DNA of 64,000 bases, taken from positions 1 through 64,000 of the forward strand of contig JAFMDF010000009.1 in the NCBI GenBank assembly GCA_017857395.1, written 5' to 3'. A program made the position numbers and the translations under genes. Under the pieces are notes generated by a model that had not been told where the DNA came from, made no database searches, and saw nothing but the letters and a program-made list of their open reading frames with translations. Source of the DNA: Bacteroidota bacterium (GTDB lineage: Bacteria; Bacteroidota; Bacteroidia; Chitinophagales; Saprospiraceae). Below, one piece after another: positions 42,538-51,885 of this stretch; the stretch's first letter is position 1, and each line of letters begins with the position of its first letter.

Positions 42538-42966
42538 TCACCTTTTCCAACTAATCAGAATAACGCCTGCCAAAATTAGTAAGATGCCCAATAATTGGGT
42601 ATAACTCAAATTGCTTTTAAACCAAAAATAGTCCAAGCCTAAGCCTACTAAAATATTCACGCCTACAATCAGCGTAATGCCTACGGAAGCAGGAATAGCT
42701 TGCGAAAAGGCATAAAACGCCACAATTTCTGCCAAACTAACAAATATGCCCGCAATAATCGCAAATTTCAATCCCGTTGATGTATAAACTAAGGGTTCCT
42801 GTCCGTCTTTCAGAATCAAAAAAATAAATACACCGACCACCACAGCTACTGCTTGTAAAACAACTGCACCTAGCATTTCTTGAATATGTGTTGCCGATAA
42901 TTTTACGGCTAATTGGTAGCAAGCAAATAAAGCCCCAGCAATTATTGCTAACAAAATTCCTTTCAT
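42538..42966 (-). CDS. Half-size EamA/DMT-type transporter
   Basis: 142 aa, one EamA repeat with five predicted helices instead of the usual ten: GILLAIIAGALFACYQLAVKL, then an LQAVAVVVGVFIFLIL helix, LKFAIIAGIFVSLAEIVAFYAF, GITLIVGVNILVGLGL and LLGILLILAGVILISW. Such half transporters work as dimers and may insert in both orientations. The substrate cannot be inferred. A TATCTTTG -7 box lies upstream at 42998-43005, with no clear -33 element. Confidence 0.82.
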   Translation of the reverse strand: MKGILLAIIAGALFACYQLAVKLSATHIQEMLGAVVLQAVAVVVGVFIFLILKDGQEPLVYTSTGLKFAIIAGIFVSLAEIVAFYAFSQAIPASVGITLIVGVNILVGLGLDYFWFKSNLSYTQLLGILLILAGVILISWKR

Positions 42967-43064
42967 TAGGAGGTTAAATTTAGTTTTGAAAACGACTCAA
43001 AGATATACTAATGCAACTAATCTATTACTTTTACTGTTAGAAATCGAGAAAAATTCCTAATCGT

Positions 43065-45278
43065 ATGAAATCATTTTTACCTTTCTGTTTACTATTCCTT
43101 TTTTGTCAGCAACTGGCTTTTTCCTTTAATGATAATCGAAAAAACCAAGAAAAATATGGCATCAAAATAAAAAGAGCCAGCGGAGAAATTCGCCTAGATG
43201 GCAAACTAGAAGAAGCTGCTTGGAAAGAAGCAGATATAGGCAGTAATTTTGTTCAGAAAAATCCAAAACCAGGCGCAAAAGCCGTTTTACATACTGAATT
43301 TCAGCTCACCTACGACGATAATTTTCTATACTTAGCTGCCACTTGTATGGACTCTCCAGACCATATTATTTCTACTTTGAAAAGAGATGCTGGTTTTTGG
43401 GACGGAGATAATATAGGCTTAGTTTTAGACCCTTTAAATGAAGCAACCACAGGTTTTATGTTTGGGACGAATCCAGCGGGTGTACAAACAGATGTTTTAT
43501 TGGGCGGCGGCACAGGTTCGGAACATTATAAAGGAGAATGGGACAATCGTTGGTTTGTAGAAACGCATATTCATCATGATAGATGGACAGTAGAAATGGC
43601 TATTCCCTTTAAAACATTACGCTATGAAACAGACCGAACCACTTGGGGTATTAATTTTTTCAGAAATGATAAAAAGAACAATCGCCAAGATGTTTGGGCC
43701 GAAATCCCTCGGCAATTTTGGTTTATTGATTTAGGATATACAGGTCGTTTAGATTGGGATGCTCCTCCTAAAAAAGTAAATGGAAACGTTTCCATTATTC
43801 CTTATATTAACACCAATACGTCCAAAAATTTTGAAGCAGGAACGGATGCTGAAAACGGGTTTGATATTGGCTTAGATGCAAAAATAGCTTTATCCTCTTC
43901 GCTTAATTTAGATTTAACGGTTAATCCCGATTTTTCTCAGGTCGAAGTTGACCAACAAGTGACCAATCTAACTCGGTTTAGTATTTTTTTACCCGAAAGA
44001 CGGACTTTTTTTATTGAAAATAGCGATATATTTTCCAATTTTGGTATTCCTCCCGTCCGTCCTTTTTTCTCTCGGCGGATTGGATTAGACGGTTCTGGGC
44101 AAGCAGTACCCATTGCTTTTGGCGCTCGTTTGACGGGCAATGTCACCAGCAATACAAGAATCGGCGTCATGAACGTCCAAACGAAAGGAAATGCTGACCA
44201 GTTTGGACAAAATTATACCGCCGCCGCTTTTAATCAACGAGTATTTGGTCGGTCTACCATCAAAGGCATGTTTGTGAATAGACAAGCCTATAATGAAGGG
44301 GAATTTGTTGGCAATGATTATAATCGAAATGCCAGTTTAGAATTTGCTTACCAAAGTTCCAATGGTGTATGGCAAGGTTGGTCAGGCTATCATAAAAGCT
44401 TTAAACATGGCATTAAGGGAGATAATAATTTTACTTCTATTGGTGGTGCTTATAATGGGAATGTGCTATCCGCCGTCATAGATTGGACAAGAGTCGGTAC
44501 GGAATATTTTGCAGATGTAGGTTTTATCAATTTTGTTAATAATTATGACGCTATCAGAGACACAACGCTTAGACTAGGTTTTAGTAATATCTTCCTGCCG
44601 CTTACGTTAACCTTTATACCCGAAAACAGCAGCACTATCAATCGGCATCAACTAGAATTAGAATCCTATTTAAGATTAGACCCCGATTATAAATTTGTAG
44701 AAAGAGGGCATGAATTTGGGTATAATATAGAATTCAAAAATAGTAGTAGCCTTTTTTTAGAGGCGGCTAATAATGTAACCGATTTACGTTTCCCTTTTGC
44801 TTTTACAGATGGAGTCCCGCTTCCAGTTGGTCGATATTCCGCCAATAGAGTCGGTATTGGTTATGATTCCGATGAACGAAAAAAATTATCTTTTGGTGCT
44901 GGTGTTAGTACAGGCGGATTCTATAATGGTACCCTCCATCAAGTAGAAGTTGGTATCGAGTATAGACAGCAACCCTGGGGTAATTTTGGTTTGGATATAG
45001 AATACAATAAACTTAAATTTCCTGATGAATTTGGGGAAGAAACGATTTGGGCATTTAACCCCAAAATAGAAATCAATTTCAATCGGAATCTTTTCTGGAC
45101 GACTTTCTTACAATATAATACCCAAGCAGATAACTTTAACATCAATAGCCGTTTTCAATGGCGTTTTGCCCCGATGTCCGATATTTTTCTGGTTTGGACA
45201 GATAATTATGCGGTGGAGAATTTTGGGGTTAAGAATCGAGCGTTGGTGTTGAAGGTAAATTATTGGTTTGTGTTGTAA
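43065..45278 (+). CDS. DUF5916 protein with CBM9-like N-terminal domain
   Basis: 737 aa with a signal peptide (FLPFCLLFLFCQQLAFSF). The N-terminal CBM9/DOMON-like sandwich (about 25-220) begins IKRASGEIRLDGKLEEAAWK and includes DDNFLYLAATCMDSP. The DUF5916 beta-barrel part follows, with SSLNLDLTVNPDFSQVEVDQ, FFIENSDIFSNFG and a final strand ALVLKVNYWFVL. The family is thought to be outer-membrane; its substrate is unknown, although a CBM9 relative suggests glycan contact. It is monocistronic and full length. Confidence 0.9.
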   Translation: MKSFLPFCLLFLFCQQLAFSFNDNRKNQEKYGIKIKRASGEIRLDGKLEEAAWKEADIGSNFVQKNPKPGAKAVLHTEFQLTYDDNFLYLAATCMDSPDHIISTLKRDAGFWDGDNIGLVLDPLNEATTGFMFGTNPAGVQTDVLLGGGTGSEHYKGEWDNRWFVETHIHHDRWTVEMAIPFKTLRYETDRTTWGINFFRNDKKNNRQDVWAEIPRQFWFIDLGYTGRLDWDAPPKKVNGNVSIIPYINTNTSKNFEAGTDAENGFDIGLDAKIALSSSLNLDLTVNPDFSQVEVDQQVTNLTRFSIFLPERRTFFIENSDIFSNFGIPPVRPFFSRRIGLDGSGQAVPIAFGARLTGNVTSNTRIGVMNVQTKGNADQFGQNYTAAAFNQRVFGRSTIKGMFVNRQAYNEGEFVGNDYNRNASLEFAYQSSNGVWQGWSGYHKSFKHGIKGDNNFTSIGGAYNGNVLSAVIDWTRVGTEYFADVGFINFVNNYDAIRDTTLRLGFSNIFLPLTLTFIPENSSTINRHQLELESYLRLDPDYKFVERGHEFGYNIEFKNSSSLFLEAANNVTDLRFPFAFTDGVPLPVGRYSANRVGIGYDSDERKKLSFGAGVSTGGFYNGTLHQVEVGIEYRQQPWGNFGLDIEYNKLKFPDEFGEETIWAFNPKIEINFNRNLFWTTFLQYNTQADNFNINSRFQWRFAPMSDIFLVWTDNYAVENFGVKNRALVLKVNYWFVL

Positions 45279-45318
45279 GCAATACTAATCCATTCAAAGA
45301 TTCCGTTTCTTTAGTTAA

Positions 45319-46323
<1,005 letters not shown>

Positions 46324-46364
46324 AAAGATAATTAGGTTATCAGCAACTCAAACATTTTCCAAGA

Positions 46365-47861
46365 TTAATAAAAGGTTCGAATTTTATCGAAAACAATGCT
46401 CTTTAAATTGGTTATATCTTCCGATACATTAAAATAAAAAATAACCCCAATAAAGATGATAGAAATAACCACAGAGTTAATCACAATATTCAATAAAGGG
46501 TAAATTGTGTCTGGTATTAGAATCGTCAATCCAAATAAACCGATTCCTAATAACAGTGTCCAAAACATACTCCAGGCAAAAGGCTGGATTTTAAACTTTA
46601 TTAGGACAAACAAAAATTTGACTAGATTAAAAATAAACATAGAAGTTAAGGTAGCTAAAGCTGCTCCTACAATTCCAAATTTTGGGATAAAAAGTAAATT
46701 AAACAAAATATTTAATCCTGCTAAAGTAAGGCTTAAGTATAAATCAAATCTATACAATTTTGAGTAGGCAATGATATGCGTATTAACGCCTCCTGTCATA
46801 TCTACCAATTTGGCTAATCCTAAAATAAGTACAACATATTTCCCTGGTCGGTAATCTTCTCCATTTGGCAAAATATCAAAAATATAATCTATAGAGGACC
46901 AAATACCCGTTAAAAAAAGAACCCCAAAAATCAAAAGATTAATTGATGTTTTTTTATAAATTTCGTCTATTTTAGCAATATTATTTGCAAGCCAAGATTC
47001 CGCAATTATAGGCGCAGAAATGCTAAACAAAGACTTCATTGGAACACCAACAACCGTACTAATAAATAACGCAATGGTATAAATACCTGCATTTCCTAAA
47101 TCAATCAATGTCCCGACCATATAAATATCAATCTGTGTCGCTGCTACTGTTCCAATTACGCCAAAAAAACGATAACTCGCATAATTCCCTATCTCCTTCA
47201 ATAGTGGTTTTTTGAAGAATTTAAACCTAGGTTTAAGGTGCAATTCTCCCAAATACCATAAATAACAAAGTAATGCAATTGGTATGAATAAAAAAGCACC
47301 TACAAAGAAATTAATTAAGGTATCAAAAGAAATATAATCAAAGAAATAAGACAATGATAAAACAGGAAGTGCTACTTTAAGAAACAAATCATTCAAAATA
47401 GATGGAATAACTATTAGCTTAAAATTCGAACAATAATTAACGAGTAAATAAGAATAGGCAATCCCTAAAACCAAGAGTGCAATATAAGGGACATAGGTTA
47501 TATATAGCACTGCATCTTCCTGGTTTTCAAAATAACTAAGTACATTATCTTTTAAAAAATAAATAAATACTAGGAAGAAAAAATAGCCTAGGAGTGGAAT
47601 AATTAAAAGAAAAAACAGAAACCCGTTATGCCCATTCTGCTCATTCTTAAAATTAGGAAAAAACCGAATAGCGACAGATGTTATTCCAAGAGAAATAAAT
47701 GGTACGATTAAAGTAGCAGCAGAAATCAAATACCGAATTAATCCAAGCTCTGTTTTTGTTAAAGCATAGGTGTAAACAAATAATACATTAATCATTCCCA
47801 GAAAAACCCCTGTAAATGTGACAACACTATGCTTAATACCCTGTCTTCGAATTACACCCAT
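46365..47861 (-). CDS. Polysaccharide flippase (Wzx-like, MATE/MOP superfamily)
   Basis: 498 aa with about fourteen membrane helices. The start KHSVVTFTGVFLGMINVLFV and later GNAGIYTIALFISTVVGVPM and FGIVGAALATLTSMFIFNLV are typical of the polysaccharide-biosynthesis transporter family that flips lipid-linked glycan across the inner membrane. It is convergent with the WlbA-like gene and shares a 420-bp divergent region with the pse run, consistent with export of the nonulosonate-bearing glycan. Confidence 0.9.
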   Translation of the reverse strand: MGVIRRQGIKHSVVTFTGVFLGMINVLFVYTYALTKTELGLIRYLISAATLIVPFISLGITSVAIRFFPNFKNEQNGHNGFLFFLLIIPLLGYFFFLVFIYFLKDNVLSYFENQEDAVLYITYVPYIALLVLGIAYSYLLVNYCSNFKLIVIPSILNDLFLKVALPVLSLSYFFDYISFDTLINFFVGAFLFIPIALLCYLWYLGELHLKPRFKFFKKPLLKEIGNYASYRFFGVIGTVAATQIDIYMVGTLIDLGNAGIYTIALFISTVVGVPMKSLFSISAPIIAESWLANNIAKIDEIYKKTSINLLIFGVLFLTGIWSSIDYIFDILPNGEDYRPGKYVVLILGLAKLVDMTGGVNTHIIAYSKLYRFDLYLSLTLAGLNILFNLLFIPKFGIVGAALATLTSMFIFNLVKFLFVLIKFKIQPFAWSMFWTLLLGIGLFGLTILIPDTIYPLLNIVINSVVISIIFIGVIFYFNVSEDITNLKSIVFDKIRTFY

Positions 47862-48281
47862 TAAAAAAATATTGTTTAAAATATTTATAAATCTTATGAC
47901 GTTAACGAAATATTTTAGAGAAGGTTAACAATTAAATAGTAGAATAACCAATCAATAACTTATTGAAAGTTCTTAAATCGTGGCCGTCAATCAAATATTC
48001 GTTTTCCATATCGCCCTATAGGAAACCAATTAGTCTTAATTGGTTCTTGAAACAATAGGAAGGTCAAAAACGTATTCTCTTCAATAGAAAACTAGTAGAA
48101 AATTTCATCAATTTTTAATGGCTATGCTAAAAACTAAACAATGCCAGTTTTCCGCAAAAAAAAAGAAAATTGATAGAAAGTATATCCAAAAGCCCGCTCT
48201 ATTCTTCCTATTTCCAGTAAAATAATTTTTTATCTAGGATTTGGGGCAGGTAAAATAACTTACAAATTAAACGGAATAATA
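47862..48281. promoter_or_regulatory. Divergent promoter region of flippase and nonulosonate operon
   Basis: 420 bp without a gene between the flippase and pseB. It must drive the long plus-strand run, but no match to the TTG/TAnnTTTG consensus is convincing; AGGATTTGGGG near 48236 is off by one base. No repeats or strong hairpins were seen except an AAATATT dyad near 47870. Confidence 0.5.
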
Positions 48282-49325
48282 GTGAATTTAGATTTAAACG
48301 GTAAATCAATATTAATTACGGGAGGTACAGGTTCCTTAGGCAAAGCTTTAACCAGCAGAATTTTTAAAGAATTTCCACAGGTAAAACGCCTAGTAATTTA
48401 CTCTAGAGATGAGCAGAAGCAATTCCAAATGGCTCAGACGTACAACTCAAGAGATTATCCTGCTATCCGTTTTTTCATTGGTGATGTAAGAGATAGAGAA
48501 CGATTGGTTCGGGCTATGAATGGCATTGATTACGTGATTCATGCTGCTGCTATGAAGCATGTTCATTTAGCAGAATACAATCCCTCCGAATGTATCAAAA
48601 CTAATATTGGTGGCGCAGAAAATGTCATCCATGCTTGTTTACAGACAAAGGTACAACGAGTAGTTGCACTTTCTACAGACAAAGCCTGTGCGCCCATTAA
48701 TTTATATGGTGCAACTAAATTAACTTCTGATAAATTATTTGTAGCAGCTAATAATATTCGAGGTTGGCAAGAAATTCGTTTTTCTGTAGTCCGATATGGC
48801 AATGTAATGGGTTCTAATGGTTCGGTTATCCCTTTCTTCTTAAAGAAAAGAAAAGAAGGTTTTTTACCACTTACAGATCCAAATATGACTCGTTTCAATA
48901 TATCTTTGGACGGTGGCGTTGATATGGTTTTTCATGCTTTGGCCAAAGCTTGGGGAGGAGAAATTTTTATTCCTAAAATCCCCTCTTATAAGATATCTGA
49001 TGTAGCAAAAGCCATTGCCCCAGAGATAGAACATAAGGTGATTGGAATTCGACCAGGAGAAAAAATTCATGAAGAGATGATTACCTCCTCTGATTCTTAT
49101 AATTCCTATGACATGGGGAAATACTATGTCATTTTACCGACTGTCCCAAGTTGGAACTTAGAAGAATTCATTGAAGCATTCAATGCTAAAAAAGTACAAA
49201 CAGGGTTCAGTTATAATTCTGGAGCAAATGAAGAATGGATTGGCATAGAAGATATTAGACTGTTAATCACAAAGCATATTGACCCTGCCTTTACAATCAA
49301 CGAAACTCAACCCGAAATTGTATGA
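48282..49325 (+). CDS. pseB: UDP-GlcNAc 4,6-dehydratase (inverting)
   Basis: 347 aa starting at a GTG. It performs 4,6-dehydration with C5 inversion of UDP-GlcNAc, the first step of pseudaminic acid synthesis. The NAD-binding ILITGGTGSLGKALT, the IYSRDEQKQ motif specific to PseB/FlaA1, AAAMKHVHLAEYNP and the ALSTDKACAPINLYGATK stretch are present. The stop overlaps the next start as ATGA, so coupling with pseC is tight. Confidence 0.93.
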   Translation: MNLDLNGKSILITGGTGSLGKALTSRIFKEFPQVKRLVIYSRDEQKQFQMAQTYNSRDYPAIRFFIGDVRDRERLVRAMNGIDYVIHAAAMKHVHLAEYNPSECIKTNIGGAENVIHACLQTKVQRVVALSTDKACAPINLYGATKLTSDKLFVAANNIRGWQEIRFSVVRYGNVMGSNGSVIPFFLKKRKEGFLPLTDPNMTRFNISLDGGVDMVFHALAKAWGGEIFIPKIPSYKISDVAKAIAPEIEHKVIGIRPGEKIHEEMITSSDSYNSYDMGKYYVILPTVPSWNLEEFIEAFNAKKVQTGFSYNSGANEEWIGIEDIRLLITKHIDPAFTINETQPEIV

Positions 49326-50476
49326 AAAGTATCCCTTACGGCAGACAACATATCACCCAAGCAGATATTGATGCAGTAACAGCTGTTCTTAAAGCAGATT
49401 ATCTAACTACAGGCCCTAAGGTAACCGAGTTTGAGGAGAAATTCGCTAAGTATATTGGCTCAAAATATGCCGTTGCCGTATCGAATGGAACAACTGCACT
49501 ACATCTCTGCACGATGGTTTTAGGCGTCAATCAAGATAGTAAAGTGATTACAACGCCTATTACTTTTGCCGCATCTGCCAATTGTGTTCGATATTGTGGG
49601 GGCGAAGTCGCTTTTGCTGATATAGTCCCTAATACAGCATTACTAGATATTGACAAAGTAAGAACATTATTAGAAGCTGCTCCTAAGGACACCTACCAAG
49701 GGATTATTCCAGTGGATTTTGCTGGTTACCCTGTAAACATGGAAGCTTTTCGTAATTTGGCAGATGAATATGGTTTATGGATAATTGAAGATGCCTGTCA
49801 TGCACCAGGAGGTTCTTTTACAGATTCTAAAGGAATCGTGCAAAATTGTGGCAACGGAAATTATGCGGACTTAGCTATTTTTTCTTTCCACCCAGTCAAA
49901 CATATTGCTTGTGGAGAAGGAGGAATGATTACGACGAATGATAAAGCGCTATACGAACGATTACAAATTCTAAAAACTCATGGAATTACTCGTCGTCAAG
50001 ATTTAATGCAAGAAAATCATGGAGGTTGGTATTATGAAATGGTTGATTTAGGGCATAATTATAGGATTCCTGATATTCTTTGCGCCTTAGGTATTTCTCA
50101 ATTAGATAAAGCCGATGCAGGAATAAAAAGGAGGAGAGCAATAGCTAAAAAATATGATACCGCTTTTGCAGGCTTAGGAATGGCTAATTTTCAACCTGCG
50201 GATGGCATTAATCACGCCTATCATTTATACGTAATAGCTGTCAAAAATCGAAAAGAATTGTATGATGCATTACGTACAGAAGGTATTTATGCTCAAATTC
50301 ATTACATTCCTGTTCATACTTTGCCTTATTATCAACAATTAGGACATCAAAAAGGAGATTATCCTAAAGCAGAGAAATATTATGAGAACTGTATTAGTCT
50401 ACCAATGTATCCTAGCCTAACGGATGAAGAACAAGATTTTGTCATTAAACAGGTATTAAAAAATGGACAATCATAA
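49322..50476 (+). CDS. pseC: UDP-4-amino-4,6-dideoxy-N-acetyl-altrosamine transaminase
   Basis: 384 aa, a PLP-dependent DegT/DnrJ-type enzyme. The sequence IPYGRQHITQADIDAVTAVL and YLTTGPKVTEFEEKFAKYIG is characteristic of PseC. The Schiff-base Lys is in FSFHPVKHIACGEGGM. It follows pseB by overlap and should aminate the 4-keto product with glutamate as donor. The end overlaps the GNAT gene by 14 bp. Confidence 0.94.
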   Translation: MKSIPYGRQHITQADIDAVTAVLKADYLTTGPKVTEFEEKFAKYIGSKYAVAVSNGTTALHLCTMVLGVNQDSKVITTPITFAASANCVRYCGGEVAFADIVPNTALLDIDKVRTLLEAAPKDTYQGIIPVDFAGYPVNMEAFRNLADEYGLWIIEDACHAPGGSFTDSKGIVQNCGNGNYADLAIFSFHPVKHIACGEGGMITTNDKALYERLQILKTHGITRRQDLMQENHGGWYYEMVDLGHNYRIPDILCALGISQLDKADAGIKRRRAIAKKYDTAFAGLGMANFQPADGINHAYHLYVIAVKNRKELYDALRTEGIYAQIHYIPVHTLPYYQQLGHQKGDYPKAEKYYENCISLPMYPSLTDEEQDFVIKQVLKNGQS

Positions 50477-51017
50477 TACTTATACTCCTTTTTTAAGCTC
50501 CAACAGGTTATATTTCACAAAAATAACAAGTAGTCATTGTACCCAAAATTATTTGTCATGGCTGCATGATAAGGAAGTCAATTTATATTTAGAGTCTGGG
50601 CGATATCCAGAAACACTAGACTCTTTACTTAGTTTTGTCAATAATGCGTATACCAAAGAAGTACTTTTTCTAGCCATTCATAAGAAAGAAGATAATAAGC
50701 ATATTGGCAATATTAAAATAGATGGAATAAATAGGCTTCACTCTTTTGCAGAATATGGCATTTTAATGGGAGATAAATCAGAATGGAGAAAAGGTTTTGC
50801 AAAAGAAGCTAGCATAACGATTCTAAATCATTGCTTTAATCGCCTAAATATCAGAAAAATAAATCTTGGCGTTTTAAATGAAAATAAAGGAGCTATAAAA
50901 TTATATGAACAACTAGGATTTAAAACAGAAGGATGCTTAAAAAAGCATATTTTTTCAAACGGGGAATATAAAGATGTTATTAGAATGGCTATATTTAAAT
51001 CCGATTTAAATGATTGA
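50463..51017 (+). CDS. GNAT N-acetyltransferase, candidate PseH function
   Basis: 184 aa with the RimJ-like GNAT pattern: NYLSWLHDKEVNLYLESGR, GILMGDKSEWRKGFAKEASI (acetyl-CoA loop), IRKINLGVLNENKGAIKLYEQLGFKTEG. It directly follows pseC, so it is a likely 4-N-acetyltransferase of the pathway. A second GNAT domain is fused to PseG at 53952, and a third gene at 57381 is similar, so which one acts as PseH is unsure. Confidence 0.82.
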   Translation: MDNHNTYTPFLSSNRLYFTKITSSHCTQNYLSWLHDKEVNLYLESGRYPETLDSLLSFVNNAYTKEVLFLAIHKKEDNKHIGNIKIDGINRLHSFAEYGILMGDKSEWRKGFAKEASITILNHCFNRLNIRKINLGVLNENKGAIKLYEQLGFKTEGCLKKHIFSNGEYKDVIRMAIFKSDLND

Positions 51018-51885
51018 TAAATTAATTTTAGGGACGGTTCAATTTGGTTTAGACTACGGTATTAATAATACCAAGGGTAAACCAAATAAAGCGGAAGTAT
51101 TCGAACTATTAGATTATGCTTTTCAAAGCGGCATTCAATGTTTAGATACTGCTGACGCATACGGTAATGCCACTGATCTAATAGGAGATTACCATCAAAA
51201 GCGTCCGCATCAATTTAACATTATAACAAAATTCAATTCTAAAAATATTGGATTGGATAAATCTGTCTTTCCTTTAATTGAAAAAACACTTGAAAGACTT
51301 CAAGTAGCTACTTTATATGGTTATTTATTTCATTCCTTTGATGACTATCAAAACCATAAATACCTGCTTGACCAATTAAAAGAAATTAAAGCAAAAGGGA
51401 TTATAAAACATTTGGGCGTTTCTGTATATACTAACGACCAATTGGAGTCTGTAATAAATGATGATGATGCAATAGATATTATACAAGTACCTTATAATCT
51501 TTTAGATAACCATACCCAAAGAGGTGCTTTATTAAAATTGGCAAAGGAAAAACATAAAATTATACATACCCGTTCTGCATTTCTACAAGGTCTATTCTTT
51601 AAATCCATCTCAACACTACCAACTACTCTTCTACCACTTAAAAAAGATTTGAAATTAATCCAAAAAACAGCTAGTAATCAAGCGGTAGATATGGCAACAT
51701 TAGCCCTCAATTATTGTATTTCGAATACCTTAATTAATGGCGTACTAATAGGTGTAGACTCCATCGAACAACTGAAAAATAATATCAGTACATTGAAAGT
51801 ATCTTTACCTAAACAGGTAATAAATAATATTGATACTATTGCTGTAGCGCATCCTGAACTTCTTAATCCAACAAATTGGTCATGA
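51010..51885 (+). CDS. Aldo/keto reductase
   Basis: 291 aa TIM-barrel enzyme. It contains LILGTVQFGLDYGINNTKGK, LDTADAYGNA with the catalytic Asp and Tyr, and the Lys segment NIITKFNSKN; the GHLGVS-type strand is KHLGVSVYTNDQL. Similar reductases sit in nonulosonate and flagellin-glycan clusters, where they may reduce an alternative sugar intermediate. It overlaps the genes on both sides (8 bp and ATGA), so it belongs to the operon. Confidence 0.85.
   Translation: MIDKLILGTVQFGLDYGINNTKGKPNKAEVFELLDYAFQSGIQCLDTADAYGNATDLIGDYHQKRPHQFNIITKFNSKNIGLDKSVFPLIEKTLERLQVATLYGYLFHSFDDYQNHKYLLDQLKEIKAKGIIKHLGVSVYTNDQLESVINDDDAIDIIQVPYNLLDNHTQRGALLKLAKEKHKIIHTRSAFLQGLFFKSISTLPTTLLPLKKDLKLIQKTASNQAVDMATLALNYCISNTLINGVLIGVDSIEQLKNNISTLKVSLPKQVINNIDTIAVAHPELLNPTNWS

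Noticed and set aside
42995-43016. Full promoter for the half-size EamA gene
   Set aside because: A TATCTTTG box is present, but the nearest TTG is only 8 bp away, not 19-21.
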